DNA of 64,000 bases from Myxocyprinus asiaticus (GCF_019703515.2 NC_059373.1:11629281-11693280); one strand, 5' to 3'; positions 51,601 through 57,674 are shown, counted from the stretch's first letter. The notes: a model not told the origin generated them from the letters alone. Numbers and translations: made by a program.

Positions 51601-54600
51601 TATTCAGGCAGTAGGGAGTGCACAGGCCAGAAAGAGAAGTGCAGAGCAGTCCGAGTACCCTCCCTTCTCTTCATTACATTATCACCCACTAGAGGAATGC
51701 CAAGAGTTCAGGGAGTTCAGACCCATGCGTTCACACCTCCGAGTGCTGTGGGTCAGTTCTCACCCACTCATGCTCTCAACCGCCATGGCACATCTGTGGC
51801 AGAAGAGGGAAACAGCTCGAGAAAAAATGTAGATCTACAACATGGGCTCCTTTGAAGAGTTACAGGCCAGATCCAATAAGCATATTTTAGATATTGAGCA
51901 AGAAGAACTCACTAAAAAAAAAGTGCCATGTTTTTCAGAAATATAACCATGGTGATAACATTTTATTTTATTTTTTTAGGACATGTACCATGAAAAAACC
52001 ATGGTATTGTTTGACATAACATGTTATATGAACATGGTAATCATTTAATACCATAGCATAAATCAAAATGCCATAGTCCCAGCACTGCACCATTTGTATA
52101 TTTAAAATTATCTTCAAATACCATGTAAATACTATGGTATATGAACACTGTAATTATTCAGTACCATGGTATATAACAAAGTACCATGGTTTTACCATAT
52201 CTGGTATTAACACTGCACCATGGTATCGCCACAGTACTATATTTGCAGTATTAAAGTACTAAAGATCATGTCAAAGAAGGCCTACGAGATAAAATTACTA
52301 TGAATATCATAATGTGGAACACTGCTTTTACAATCCAACCTATATTTAGGGATTTCGTCATTTCTTCCATCTACAGCAGAGATTTTTGTTGACAGAGCTG
52401 TTCTTTGAGCATTTTACTTCCTGAGAGATTTAAGCACAGACATGGAAGCACATAGCTGTGGTGCGGCAGGCTTACTTCAGAGGCTACACACTCACGTCTA
52501 CCATCAATCCAGTGGCGCATGTGGTCAAACTGCATCCAGGACAGAAAAAAAAAAACTTGACAGAAACCACCAGGAACCCGAGTATGGGGGGAAAGAGAAA
52601 GAGAGACGGGGCTCTAGCAGCCTGTGTACAAAAATCCTGACCACCAGAAACTAACAAACCCAAGTGAGGAGACTGAGTGAAAGTGAGGCTCTAAGACTAA
52701 CTCAGAGCAACACAAAGGTTACACAACACAAAGGTGCTTTAAAATTGTGGTTCTCTACTGTTTTTTCTGCAGGAGCCAGATTTTACTTTGGACATTAAGT
52801 GGTGACCCAACCTAGTACCAGAACTTTTTGTTACTCAACAATAATAAAGAAACATTTTAATAATTATTATTTTACCTTGCAGAGTTTTGTAAGTTTTCGA
52901 GGTTTCTGAGGATGAGGGCATGACACAGATCATGGCCATGTTGGCATTGGCCTAACTTGGCAAACTGATGAATTTGCGCCAAAATATAGCAAAGTTGATT
53001 TGGGCACACGAACATTGTTTGATGTTAACAACAAAAGATATGGGAAGAGTTTTTCTCCCTCACTTTTAAAAGTTTTGAAACCTATTTATTTTGCCATTTT
53101 AACTATGCATGATTACATAATTACTTGATTTTATTATTTGCATTAAGCATTGTTTTATCCCTGCTGTCGCCGACCCTTTCGGAGCAGACCTCCGACCAAT
53201 TTTTATGTCGCAACCAACCAGCTGAAAACTATTGCTTTAAAATAGAGAGAGCATGGCTCATTCATTGAAATCCAGGAGGAGGATAGCTGTGGTGGTGACA
53301 GTACATGGAGGGAGGTGCAGAACACTAAAAGAGGAACATGTACCGCTAAGAAATCTCTCATCTGATGGTTGACAGGATGGGACAAGCATGTTTGAGGCTC
53401 AATCGAACACTCCCCTTCACTCGCCTGCCAGAAATGTGTGCGGCAGAGACTGGACGCCTCCGCACGATGCATGTTGCACATGATGTCAGTGCAGAACTAG
53501 GGCTAAACAAAAGGCAGTCTGTGCACTAGGCTGGAAACAAAACAAAATTTGAGAGGGTAAGAAGACCATGTTTTTTCAGACGTGTTGGACAGAGCCACAT
53601 GCTCAGAATCATTAGCAACTCGATAGGTTGAATTAAAGTCCCCAGCAACCTCAGAAGTGTATGATGAAATGTTGAGTTCATTGACTTACTAAAGCAGTGG
53701 TTCTCAATTGGTTTTGCTGCAGAACACAGATTTTACATTAGACTGGTATATGGTGACCCAACGCGCTACTAACTTTCGTACAAAAGTAAACAAAAATTTC
53801 CTTTAAATTAAACATTGATAATGTTGGCATTTGCCTAATTTGGATGGCATCTACCAAGAGACAGATTAATTCATTTCAAATTTGTATAGTTTGATTTGAC
53901 GTCAACAACAAAAGTTATCCTGCCTTTTAAACATTTATAAATCTATTTATTTTGCAATCTTTACCATGCACGATTATATGGTAAGCATTTTATTATTTGT
54001 TTTTATCATAGCTTTCCCCTGTTGTCTGCGACCCAGTCAGAACACACCTGCTACACATTTTTTGACTGCAACCCACCCGTTGAGAACTACTGGTCTAGAA
54101 CATTCAAACTTCTGCTTTAATGCTTTGAGACTGTACAGCGATTTTTGCAAATAAAGTGGTCACGGGGTCTGTGGTACACACACCCGAAGAGTCACGTCCA
54201 ACCACAGACTTTTCCAGATACAACCACACTCCTGTCTTTCAGGAATTCTGCAATCCGTTAAGGGTTGTCTGCAACTAACTTGTTCAGCAAATACCCATGA
54301 TTCAGCTACAAAAGAAAATGAGATATGTGAGTCACTAACATCTGCTGAGTGGAACGAACTGACATCAACACTGTCACCACAACACAAGGAGATGATGTTG
54401 CATGATGTTGAGGATGTTAGCTGGGAATTTAAAAATAAATCCATATTGTGAGGATCTACCCTTTGGATGACAGCCATAGCAATATACTGTAAATATATAT
54501 TCGTAGTACATCACACCAGTGTTATTTACTTGAATACTCGGCCTCTTCATGCAAAGATCAACCTAGAAGTCTTAGATTGTGATCTAACTAGCTCACCAAT

Positions 54601-57600
54601 TCCTGCATCACCCCTGATGCTGACTGACCCTGTAGCCTTTAGGATCATTAAAGAGATACTGTAATTCACCCAGAAATGAACACTCACCTTCAACCTCAAA
54701 GGAGATATTTGTTTTTGTTCCATGGAATGCCATTTGGGTGACTTAATGACAGATTTATCATTTTTAGGTGAAGTAACCCTTTAATGATGCATTGCTTTCA
54801 AGTTGAAGGACCCCTATGAAAGTTTAGGAACATATACCTGGACCACTGGATGCCCTCCTGCTAGTGCCTTCACAGCCCCTCTACTGCCTTCTGTCTCATA
54901 GTGAGCACGGTGATGGGATTTGGGTTGGACCTCAATCTGTAAGCTGTAGGGCCCTGAACTGGAAGGCAACTGCCAGTCAAGAGCAGGCAAAGATGGACTT
55001 CAAAAACAAGAGTGATCGAGTCCATTAGCGAGACAAAGAGAAAGAGAGAGAAACTTTGGTTAGCATGGATAAATGACACTCTGACAAATAATATGAAAGA
55101 TATGTCTTCCATAACCTCTTGTCTAGAACCCATACATGTCCTACCTACCTGATGTAAGGCTTTGGCTTGGACCAATATGGGTGCTGGGGTACGTTCAAGA
55201 AGCCACTGCAGTAGGTCTCTTTTTTGAAGGACAAGCGTGCTGCCGAGAAATCCTCCTGGCAAAGCTCCAGGGATCCTGTCTCCTCTCCACCTGGTTCTAT
55301 TTTCAAATTCATCGAAGCACTGTGTTCCAGACTGGTCTTGCGTGCCTTCAAAGGGATCCCCTCCCCAAGATCTGTTAATCCGTCTGTGGTGAGGGCGTTA
55401 ATGGCAGCAACGATGGCGGAGTTGGTGTACTGATTAGTGTTGGGCAGCCAGGTGTCCTCCGTCACACTGAGACGTGGCGAATTTTGCGGAGACGGTCCCG
55501 GTGATTGATTTGGTGAGTACGGATGGTACTTGAGTGATGAACTGCCATTGAAGCTGTACTTCCGTTTACCGCCACAAGGGGAGTTTGGTCGTGAGCCTCG
55601 AGGGCCCACCCAGTTATCATCAGTGATGCTGGTACGAGGAGAACCAGATGGTGAATGTCGTGGAGAAGCACCGAGGGTGCAAGACTGCAGCGATGAGGAA
55701 CCTTTAGGGGAGACGCAAGGAGACTGCCAGGGCGAGTTCTGGGGTGAGTTATCGTAGTTATACGAGAAGCCTGATTCGTATGACGATGCATCCGAGTGGC
55801 AACTGCGCGATGACACGCTGCTCGCAGGACTGAGGCAACTGGGATCGCGATAACCATCAGCGTTTGGCAATGTTAACGTCATTATGGAATTGACCCGCTT
55901 GGCCACCGGCACACTGTTGTCCTCCACTTCATCTTCGGGGAACTGTCCATAAGCTGTAATCTCAATGCGTGGACTCTCCAATGTGGGAGCTCCATTGGAC
56001 CGGGGACCGGAAGTCTGGAAGTAGCCAACTGAGCTCATGTCGTCTTGGGGGGAGAATGAGGATGGCTGACTGATGGATATTGACAAGGAAGTGTTGGTCT
56101 GGAGATTGTGGTACTGGGAGGGTGGGCAGGGGTTACTCAGAGAAAGGCTGATGCTGGTGTTTGGGCTGTAACTGTATGCATCTGAATGGCACAATGTGAC
56201 AAAAAACATATTTTCATGAGGTGACATCATGGAAATAACTAAAAAGAAGCTATGCATTTAAAAGAGTCTGTATGCTAAACATATACCCTAAAAGGAGATA
56301 TAGTAATAGTATAGGAGTAATAGTCCGAAATCTGTAGACTTCTGTTACTACAATTAGATTTTTATAAAAAGACAGTATTAAAAAAGACACTCTACTCTTT
56401 AAAGTAATAACTGTGAGTCAAGAACGTTAGTGGTTAAAAGCCACAACCTCTGCAGAGGAAGCAAGGTGATACACAAATACCAAGCCAAAAATAACAAAGC
56501 GTTAAAAATATCTTCCTGACGACAAAACCAGACGGAAAACCAATACACATAAGCAATCTTTCTCTAAACACGAAGGCAAGCATTGCCCCTATGCAATGTA
56601 TACACTAAGATTAGAGTACAGTGCAACACTCTACGTTTTAGCGGAATGCAACGTGACTAACGCAAAAATGCCTTGTATTAACCCCCCCAAAAATTGCTGG
56701 ACTAGAGGGGACAGGTTGAAACATTGACAAATTTTAAAGTTTTACGAACACTTGTAGCATACCCAAACACTTTAAAAAGTAGTATTCATACATCATTATA
56801 AACGCAATGGCCTTTGAAAGTTCATGTCTGTATACGACTTCATTCTTTTAATGAAAATTAATCACTGCAGTCAGTCCAACCTGGTGAAAATATATTTGGA
56901 GAGTCACTCCTTGCTTTGATTTCAATTAATTACGGAAGAAATAAAAAGTACTTTAGAGGAATGAAAAACATGGGCGGAGTCTCGTGCGAAACTCCGCCCA
57001 CTGAAAACATTGTGCGCAAAAACGCTCCCTGATACTAATAGCATACTAATGCATCTCTAATGTATTTCTCATGTATGTCTCGCTTTTGCACCAAGGTAAC
57101 GTCTGCATTTTAGATTTTTATTATAATTGTGTGACAGCCAAACAGAAATAATACAATTACCAATTACTAAAAAAGTATTAGTAATATGAGAACTTGTTTT
57201 GTTTTAGCTGAATCATTCTGAAAGATGCTAGGTTCTCTTGTGAAATGCACAGTTGTTGCTAAGAGAAGGGCACAAAAAGCCCACAATCTAAATAACCTCC
57301 TACTTCGTCTTCGTCACGCCCACCACTCCCTTCTGCAATCTCTAACAGAAGGAAAACTCATTCAGCCCTTTGGTGAAATTTAAGATAACCTTAATTCAAT
57401 TAGATCAATAATAATAACATTAATACACTTTTAAAAGAATTACAACAGTAGACAGTAAGACACTAAAAGATGTATGTCTAACTAAAAGTTGTCTTTTTAT
57501 TTATCAAAACGAAAGGTAAACACATGCAAACAAGTGCAAAAATAAATAAGATAATTATAATAGTTATGAATAATATAAGACAGAAAACGTGCATAAAACA

Positions 57601-57674
57601 TGTTACAGTGTGCGTAAATACATTTATTCTTCATAATACGGAGAAAATGCGTTACCTTCCTCTGCGGATTTCAT
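13159..57674 (-). CDS. nfatc1: nfatc1, nuclear factor of activated T cells, cytoplasmic 1 (ten exons, join)
   Basis: This is a calcium/calcineurin-regulated transcription factor. It is held phosphorylated in the cytoplasm, is dephosphorylated by calcineurin, and then binds GGAAA sites in the nucleus, often with AP-1. In other vertebrates it acts in heart valves, lymphocytes and osteoclasts. Coding exons run from 57674-57656 down to 13214-13159, with every junction GT-AG and phases consistent. The total is 2613 bases, 870 residues plus stop, close to the long human isoform. Domains in order are the docking motif SPRIEIT (exon 2), serine and SP repeats, a basic KRKYS signal, the second docking motif LNVP, the Rel-homology domain from about residue 360, the IPT domain, and a tail ending [24 protein letters not shown] at the N-terminus and the [12 protein letters not shown] block separate it from nfatc2, nfatc3 and nfatc4. 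Three sumoylation-type sites, LKIEP, IKTEP and IKQEP, match those known in human NFATC1. Confidence 0.96.
13215..16129. other. Intron 9, distal part: AT-rich with palindrome-bearing repeat debris
   Basis: No exon is seen. A probable degenerate repeat spans about 13935-15186. It includes GTCCACATGTGTGGATG near 13972 and TGTCCACATATGTGGACA near 15038, and ends near GGGTCTCAGGAGGTTAAA. A short (GCTAGCAT)n palindromic run lies at 15693-15718. Confidence 0.4.
16130..16461. mobile_element. MITE family X, copy 1 (antisense form)
   Basis: The ends TTTTAAAGCGGAAGCGTGTA and ACACACTTCAGCTTTAAAA form inverted repeats. The interior GAGCATCCCGACCAGACCGA plus GGCTCAACCAATGGCAT recurs in the copies at 28144, 34377, 30901 and 46074. 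Confidence 0.75.
16462..16979. other. Intron 9 segment, nothing recognised
   Basis: GC content is slightly higher than in its neighbours. I see no splice pair that would make an exon and no repeat family. Confidence 0.4.
16980..17062 (+). mobile_element. tRNA-derived SINE head fragment
   Basis: GTAGGTCAGCTGGTACAGCA resembles a tRNA A box, and GGGTTCGATTCCC is a perfect B box (near 17024-17036). The following CAGGGAACACATG is typical of a fish SINE body. No cloverleaf closes, so it is not a tRNA gene. Confidence 0.65.
17063..17978. other. Intron 9 segment, nothing recognised
   Basis: Unique-looking DNA without an exon or a clear repeat. Confidence 0.4.
17979..18038. repeat. (TA)n microsatellite
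   Basis: About 30 TA units lie directly at the border of a transposon end (CAGTTGTGCTCAAAAGTTTG), as with several other Tc1 copies here. Confidence 0.95.
18039..18240. mobile_element. DNA-transposon terminal fragment
   Basis: It begins CAGTTGTGCTCAAAAGTTTG, a Tc1-type terminal repeat form seen in fish. The partner end is not found nearby, so this is a solo fragment placed against the next element. Confidence 0.5.
18241..19020 (+). mobile_element. Tc1-like element fragment with large internal inverted repeat, split by a SINE
   Basis: The coding remnant starts [20 protein letters not shown] (about 18446). It contains a helix-turn-helix ([20 protein letters not shown]) and SSERQL, then decays. 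Most of the catalytic domain is deleted. The 3' border AATGTTGTGGCTGATCGGTG follows a SINE inserted at 18819-18987. Arms 18245-18342 and 18485-18587 are inverted copies of each other. Confidence 0.75.
18819..18987 (-). mobile_element. tRNA-derived SINE family S, internally deleted copy
   Basis: On the minus strand it reads from a B-box-like AGTCGCAAGTTCAATCC through GTCTCAGACACGGAGGCAAC to CCAAATTGGGGAGAAAAA. It is flanked by the 8-base duplication AGGCAGGT (18811-18818 and 18988-18995). It shares its tail with the full copy at 32476-32876. Confidence 0.85.
19021..19207. mobile_element. MITE fragment of the TAGTTCACCCAAAAAT type
   Basis: The right half of the element at 7660-7870 recurs here: AAGAAAGTCATACACATCTG, then TTTTGGGTGAACTATTCATT. 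The left end is missing. Confidence 0.7.
19226..19685 (+). mobile_element. LINE 3' end (non-LTR retrotransposon), 5' truncated
   Basis: In frame it reads [20 protein letters not shown], the extreme C-terminus of reverse transcriptases of fish CR1/L2/Rex-type LINEs, followed shortly by a stop. A 3' untranslated part follows, ending GGCAATAAAGCTCATTCTGA. The TTCTGA tail is a usual 3' terminus for these elements. The 5' part is missing, as expected for abortive reverse transcription. Clade assignment is tentative. Confidence 0.75.
19718..20119. mobile_element. MITE-like element with TAAAGGTGC ends
   Basis: The left end TTAAAGGTGCACTCAATGAA faces the right end ACAGAGCGCACCTTTGA. The ends are inverted over about 14 bases, there is no open frame, and the length is about 400 bases. 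It may be related to family X. Confidence 0.5.
20120..22413. other. Intron 9 segment, largely unrecognised
   Basis: No exon is found. At 21490-22080 the sequence is richer in CAGC/GCTGG words similar to the palindromic field at 50040. No clear unit is visible. Confidence 0.4.
22414..22447 (-). repeat. Interstitial telomere-like repeat
   Basis: It contains AAACCCTGACCCTAAACC then TAACCCTAACCCTAAA, several degenerate CCCTAA units. This is a short internal stretch, not a chromosome end. Confidence 0.7.
22448..25445. other. Intron 9 segment, nothing firmly recognised
   Basis: No exon fits. A GC-richer island at about 23650-23880 carries an unsupported 74-codon plus-strand frame with no family resemblance. 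The stretch at 23400-23600 looks like an old dispersed repeat. Confidence 0.4.
25446..26125. mobile_element. hAT-type MITE with GGCTGGGCGATATGG ends
   Basis: The left end TTGGCTGGGCGATATGGCTC and right end TTCAATATATCGCCTAGCCC are inverted repeats. The interior is AT-rich and noncoding. The GGGCTGGGCGATAT terminus is familiar from fish hAT MITEs, and that superfamily call is from memory. Confidence 0.75.
26126..26868. other. Intron 9, part next to exon 9
   Basis: No recognised feature apart from AT-rich intronic DNA. The inverted words AATAAACCC and GGGTTTATT near 26445 and 26495 suggest a small palindromic relic. Confidence 0.4.
26869..27507 (-). CDS. nfatc1: nfatc1 exon 9 (long-isoform C-terminal transactivation exon)
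   Basis: The acceptor is CCTCCATAG and the donor is GATG followed by GTAAGTGA. It encodes 213 residues, from [13 protein letters not shown], rich in Ser, Pro and Thr, to [15 protein letters not shown]. The first and last segments carry sumoylation-type consensus sites (IKTE and IKQE) at the positions of human K702 and K914. The middle is poorly conserved, as is usual for this tail. Confidence 0.93.
27508..28143. other. Intron 8, part next to exon 9, with a (GAAA)n run
   Basis: A GAAA microsatellite lies at 27539-27566. The rest is unremarkable. Confidence 0.6.
28144..28506. mobile_element. MITE family X, copy 2 (antisense form)
   Basis: The left end TTTAAGCTGAAGGGTGTATT and right end ACACACTTCAGCTTTAA are inverted repeats. 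The interior holds AGCATCCCGACCAGCATGAC and GGCTCAACCAATGG. The same family occurs at 16130 and 34377. Confidence 0.75.
28507..29516. other. Intron 8 segment with CCAGCT words and a G-run
   Basis: At 28600-28680 there are AAACCAGC/GACCAGCTAAG words like those at 50040. The G-rich tract at 29025-29054 is listed separately. No exon is seen. Confidence 0.5.
29025..29054 (+). repeat. G-rich tract, potential G-quadruplex
   Basis: Four runs of G (8, 6, 6 and 7) are separated by single T bases. The Gs are on the template strand of nfatc1, so the pre-mRNA would carry C runs. Confidence 0.8.
29517..29866 (+). mobile_element. tRNA-derived SINE (V-SINE/DANA-like)
   Basis: The tRNA-like head GGCGGCACGGTGGCTCAGTG has an A-box form, and GGTTTGAGTCCC is a B-box form (near 29574-29585). 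The body contains TGTGTGGAGTTTGCATGTTC and CAGTCAAAAAA...GACATGCAGG, which I recognise from fish SINEs of the DANA/HAmo kind. It ends near AGATGGATGG. Confidence 0.8.
29867..30599. other. Intron 8 segment downstream of the short-isoform stop
   Basis: If exon 8 is read through, this is 3' untranslated sequence down to the AATAAA at 30422-30417. I see no other gene. A GCTTACAGCACCTTTAAAATG word near 30080 resembles a MITE end. Confidence 0.4.
30417..30422 (-). terminator. nfatc1: Candidate proximal polyadenylation signal of nfatc1
   Basis: AATAAA on the minus strand, about 180 bases after the read-through stop at 30600. Its position fits the proximal site that gives the short isoform in mammals. 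It is a hexamer match only, and cleavage is unproven. Confidence 0.4.
30600..30794 (-). CDS. nfatc1: nfatc1 exon 8 read-through, short isoform C-terminus
   Basis: When the exon 8 donor (GTAAAATA) is not used, translation continues after LPTNG as [19 protein letters not shown] then TAA at 30602-30600. The total protein would be 659 residues. The mammalian isoform A ends LPANGNAIFL followed by a short tail at the same position, so NG..IFL is shared. Known context: this short form comes from the inducible promoter and proximal polyadenylation. The conserved tail start supports real usage, but expression is not shown. Confidence 0.6.
   Translation of the reverse strand: MTLLVEIPPYRNQRISSPVQVNFYVCNGKRKRSQYQRFTYLPTNGKIFLSSPFIYTRSFFQSGT
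30662..30794 (-). CDS. nfatc1: nfatc1 exon 8 (end of IPT domain)
   Basis: The acceptor is AATTTCAG and the donor is G followed by GTAAAATA. It encodes [16 protein letters not shown] and the basic signal [19 protein letters not shown]. This closes the IPT/TIG domain and carries the second nuclear localisation signal known in NFAT proteins. Confidence 0.95.
30901..31210. mobile_element. MITE family X, copy 4 (sense form)
   Basis: The left end GAAGGTGAAGTGTGTAATTT and right end TTACACAATTTACCTTTAA are inverted repeats. GGTTGAGCCAATG and TGGTCTGGATGCC inside are the complements of the words in copies 1-3. Confidence 0.75.
31211..32324. other. Intron 7 segment with a CT-rich tract
   Basis: A polypyrimidine (CT)n tract lies at about 31569-31632. 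The rest is unremarkable AT-rich intronic DNA. Confidence 0.5.
32476..32876 (+). mobile_element. tRNA-derived SINE family S, near full length, inside a Tc1 element
   Basis: The head GGTAGCTCAGCGAGTAGAG is an A-box form and GTTCGTGAGATCGAACCCC holds a B-box-like part. The body runs through CTCCTAAGCAACCAAATTGG to the tail CCAAATTGGGGAGAAAAAA. It is flanked by 13-base duplications TGTGAAATGTCAG (32463-32475) and TGTGAAATGGCAG (32877-32889) with one mismatch. Confidence 0.92.
32950..33934 (-). pseudogene. Sleeping-Beauty-like Tc1 transposase pseudogene
   Basis: The start ATG (33934) reads MGKSK and hits a stop at the next codon. Further on, long open pieces resemble the Tc1 transposase closely: [17 protein letters not shown] (DNA-binding domain), [18 protein letters not shown] (first D), [13 protein letters not shown] (second D) and [18 protein letters not shown] (E). 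It ends FKGNATKY then TAA at 32950. A frameshift near 33330 separates the two main pieces. All three catalytic residues are still encoded, but the protein is broken. Confidence 0.9.
34377..34733. mobile_element. MITE family X, copy 3 (antisense form)
   Basis: It lies just outside the Tc1 element. TAAAGGTGATGTGACTGCAT faces CACACTTTACACTTAAA. It contains GAGCATCCCGATCAGCCGTA and GGTTCAACCAATGGCAT. Confidence 0.7.
34734..36420. other. Intron 7, part next to exon 7
   Basis: AT-rich, with a GT-rich run near 35812-35842 and A/T homopolymers. No exon or element is recognised. Confidence 0.5.
36421..36476 (-). CDS. nfatc1: nfatc1 exon 7 (IPT domain, small exon)
   Basis: The acceptor is TTTTCTGTAG and the donor is TCG followed by GTAAGTTC. 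With the G from exon 6 it reads [19 protein letters not shown], matching DGHHVWEMEAKTDRDLC of mammals with the same length. It is too short to stand out as a frame and was found by homology and phase. Confidence 0.92.
36477..39067. other. Intron 6 segment with (TA)n and (CT)n
   Basis: A TA microsatellite lies at 36595-36638 and a CT/CA tract at about 38222-38300. No exon is seen. Confidence 0.55.
39068..39272 (+). mobile_element. tRNA-derived SINE family S, 3' truncated copy
   Basis: TTGTAGCTCAGTGGTAAAAG is the A-box region. A duplicated GTTCGCTA lies before the B-box-like GTTCAAATCCC. It then continues CTCCTAAGCAACCAAATTGG and breaks off after TGGTTCGTTCTCGGTGGA. It matches the first half of the copy at 32476. 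Confidence 0.85.
39273..41949. other. Intron 6 segment, mostly unique
   Basis: No exon is recognised. A (CA)n run lies at 41058-41081. A/T homopolymer runs lie near 40782-40812. Confidence 0.5.
41950..42482. repeat. Degenerate (TTCTA)n pentanucleotide tract
   Basis: TTCTATTCTA-type units with many substitutions extend over about 530 bases. The 155-codon plus-strand frame across it is a by-product of the repeat. Confidence 0.9.
42483..43183. other. Intron 6 segment, nothing recognised
   Basis: No splice-bounded exon and no repeat family are recognised. Confidence 0.4.
43184..43228. repeat. (GA)n microsatellite
   Basis: GAGAGA run interrupted by TA. A CT/CA tract follows at 43379-43425. Confidence 0.9.
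43456..44787 (-). mobile_element. Tc1-like element with CAGTTGCAATCAAAATGATT ends
   Basis: The left end CAGTTGCAATCAAAATGATT and the complement of the right end CTGTTGCGATCAAAATTATT are inverted repeats, both followed by CAACCCCCC. The interior on the minus strand holds a decayed transposase (43695-44300): [14 protein letters not shown] carries the second catalytic D, and first-D and E regions are damaged. The length, 1.33 kb, fits a Tc1 element. Confidence 0.85.
44788..46073. other. Intron 6 segment, nothing recognised
   Basis: A 21-base T run lies near 45140. The stretch 45560-45860 has a minus-strand frame without family resemblance. No exon can be supported. Confidence 0.4.
46074..46624. 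mobile_element. MITE family X, copy 5 (split)
   Basis: The left part (46074-46294) starts TTTAAGGTGCAGTGAGTAAT and the right part (46440-46624) ends ACACACTTCACCTTTGA. Both match copy 4. About 145 bases of unrelated sequence sit between them. Confidence 0.6.
46822..46962 (-). CDS. nfatc1: nfatc1 exon 6 (start of IPT domain)
   Basis: The acceptor is CACTTTAG and the donor is AAG followed by GTAGGG. It encodes [15 protein letters not shown] and [16 protein letters not shown], the conserved linker and first strands of the IPT domain. It enters and leaves in phase 1. Confidence 0.95.
46963..47560. other. Intron 5
   Basis: 598 bases, AT-rich, no element recognised. Confidence 0.8.
47561..47733 (-). 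CDS. nfatc1: nfatc1 exon 5 (Rel-homology domain, C-terminal part of the N-half)
   Basis: The acceptor is TTTACCACAG and the donor is T followed by GTGAGTTC. It encodes [38 protein letters not shown] and VASNPIEC, almost identical to mammalian NFATC1. Confidence 0.96.
47734..48742. other. Intron 4, part next to exon 5
   Basis: AT-rich. A MITE-like noncoding stretch may lie near 48420-48680, but no clear ends are seen. Confidence 0.4.
48743..49143. mobile_element. hAT-type MITE with AGAGGTCGACCGATAT ends, copy 1
   Basis: The left end TTAGAGGTCGACCGATATCT and the complement of the right end CTAGAGTTCAACCGACATAT are inverted repeats. The interior is noncoding with CCGATAACCGATTAATCAGC words. 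Confidence 0.8.
49215..49495. mobile_element. hAT-type MITE, diverged copy 2
   Basis: TTGTCAACTGATATGG, GCCGATAAACATAAC and GGTTAATTGGTCTATCACTA are degenerate versions of the words in the neighbouring copy, in the same order. Confidence 0.6.
50040..50680. repeat. Palindromic CCAGCT/AGCTGG minisatellite field
   Basis: Diffuse tandem units such as GGACCAGCTAATAACCAGCT and GCTGGTTTGTTGCTGGTCCA occur in both orientations over about 640 bases. Each unit can pair with its neighbours. Related words occur near 28600 and 21540. Confidence 0.85.
50843..51045 (-). CDS. nfatc1: nfatc1 exon 4 (Rel-homology domain core)
   Basis: The acceptor is TGTCTTACAG and the donor is AT followed by GTGAGTAT. It encodes [39 protein letters not shown] and [17 protein letters not shown]. 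It is the best conserved part of the gene. Confidence 0.97.
51046..51949. other. Intron 3, part next to exon 4
   Basis: A GC-richer stretch at 51490-51835 has two overlapping unsupported frames. No exon signal fits nfatc1. Confidence 0.4.
51950..52245. repeat. ACCATGGT palindromic repeat field
   Basis: ACCATGGT, TACCATGGTA and half forms recur about fifteen times within 300 bases in both orientations. It is noncoding. Confidence 0.8.
52246..52744. other. Intron 3 segment, nothing recognised
   Basis: Short plus-strand frames only. An A run lies near 52545. Confidence 0.4.
52745..53234. mobile_element. hAT-like MITE with TGGTTCTC ends, diverged copy
   Basis: TGTGGTTCTCTACTG on the left pairs with GCTGAAAACTATTGC on the right. 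It is co-linear with the copy at 53695 through GTGACCCAAC, GTTGGCATT, AACAACAAAAG, CTATTTATTTTGC and GCGACCC-like words. Confidence 0.7.
53695..54092. mobile_element. hAT-like MITE with CAGTGGTTCTCAA ends
   Basis: CAGTGGTTCTCAATTGG on the left and TTGAGAACTACTG on the right are the classic hAT-type inverted termini. It is noncoding and about 400 bases long. A diverged second copy lies 460 bases to the left. Confidence 0.8.
54093..54837. other. Intron 3, part next to exon 3, with a short MITE relic
   Basis: At about 54657-54785, TAATTCACCCAGAAATGA pairs with TTTTTAGGTGAAGTAACCCT, an internally deleted MITE of the type at 7660. Confidence 0.55.
54838..54997 (-). CDS. nfatc1: nfatc1 exon 3 (entry of the Rel-homology domain)
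   Basis: The acceptor is TTTTTGAAG and the donor is CAG followed by GTATAT. After AG from exon 2 it reads [20 protein letters not shown], then the DNA-recognition loop [17 protein letters not shown]. Mammalian PYELRIEVQ is PYSLQIEVQ here, a change just before the loop. Confidence 0.94.
54998..55148. other. Intron 2
   Basis: 151 bases, the shortest intron, with a consensus CAG|GTAGGT donor and an acceptor TTTTTGAAG. Confidence 0.9.
55149..56181 (-). CDS. nfatc1: nfatc1 exon 2 (regulatory NFAT-homology region)
   Basis: The acceptor is CCATTCAG and the donor is CAG followed by GTAGGT. It encodes 344 codons: [13 protein letters not shown], the calcineurin docking motif SPRIEIT, the serine-rich block [20 protein letters not shown] repeats [28 protein letters not shown] and [17 protein letters not shown], the nuclear signal [19 protein letters not shown], a sumoylation-type LKIEP and the second docking motif LNVPQHPYW. 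These phosphorylation sites keep the protein cytoplasmic until calcineurin acts. Confidence 0.97.
56182..57655. other. Intron 1
   Basis: 1474 bases without mobile elements I recognise. It contains a perfect 10-base hairpin of GC boxes at 56971-57000. I looked for a second first exon coding the FDFEFLFEF-type beta N-terminus and did not see one. Confidence 0.6.
56971..57000. repeat. Perfect inverted repeat TGGGCGGAGT/ACTCCGCCCA
   Basis: Two 10-base arms with a 10-base loop. Each arm holds a GC-box-like GGGCGG. It could be a MITE relic or paired Sp1-type sites. Confidence 0.7.
57656..57674 (-). CDS. nfatc1: nfatc1 exon 1 (alpha-type first coding exon)
   Basis: ATG at 57674-57672 reads MKSAEE then G followed by GTAACG. 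Human isoforms of the alpha type have the same MKSAEE joined to EHYGYASS. The fish product continues DAYSYSPN. The frame stays open upstream of this ATG for about 100 bases without another ATG, so this start is preferred. Confidence 0.9.

Noticed and set aside
55462..55857. 131-codon minus-strand frame overlapping nfatc1 exon 2
   Set aside because: It is a shadow frame of the serine/proline-rich coding exon.
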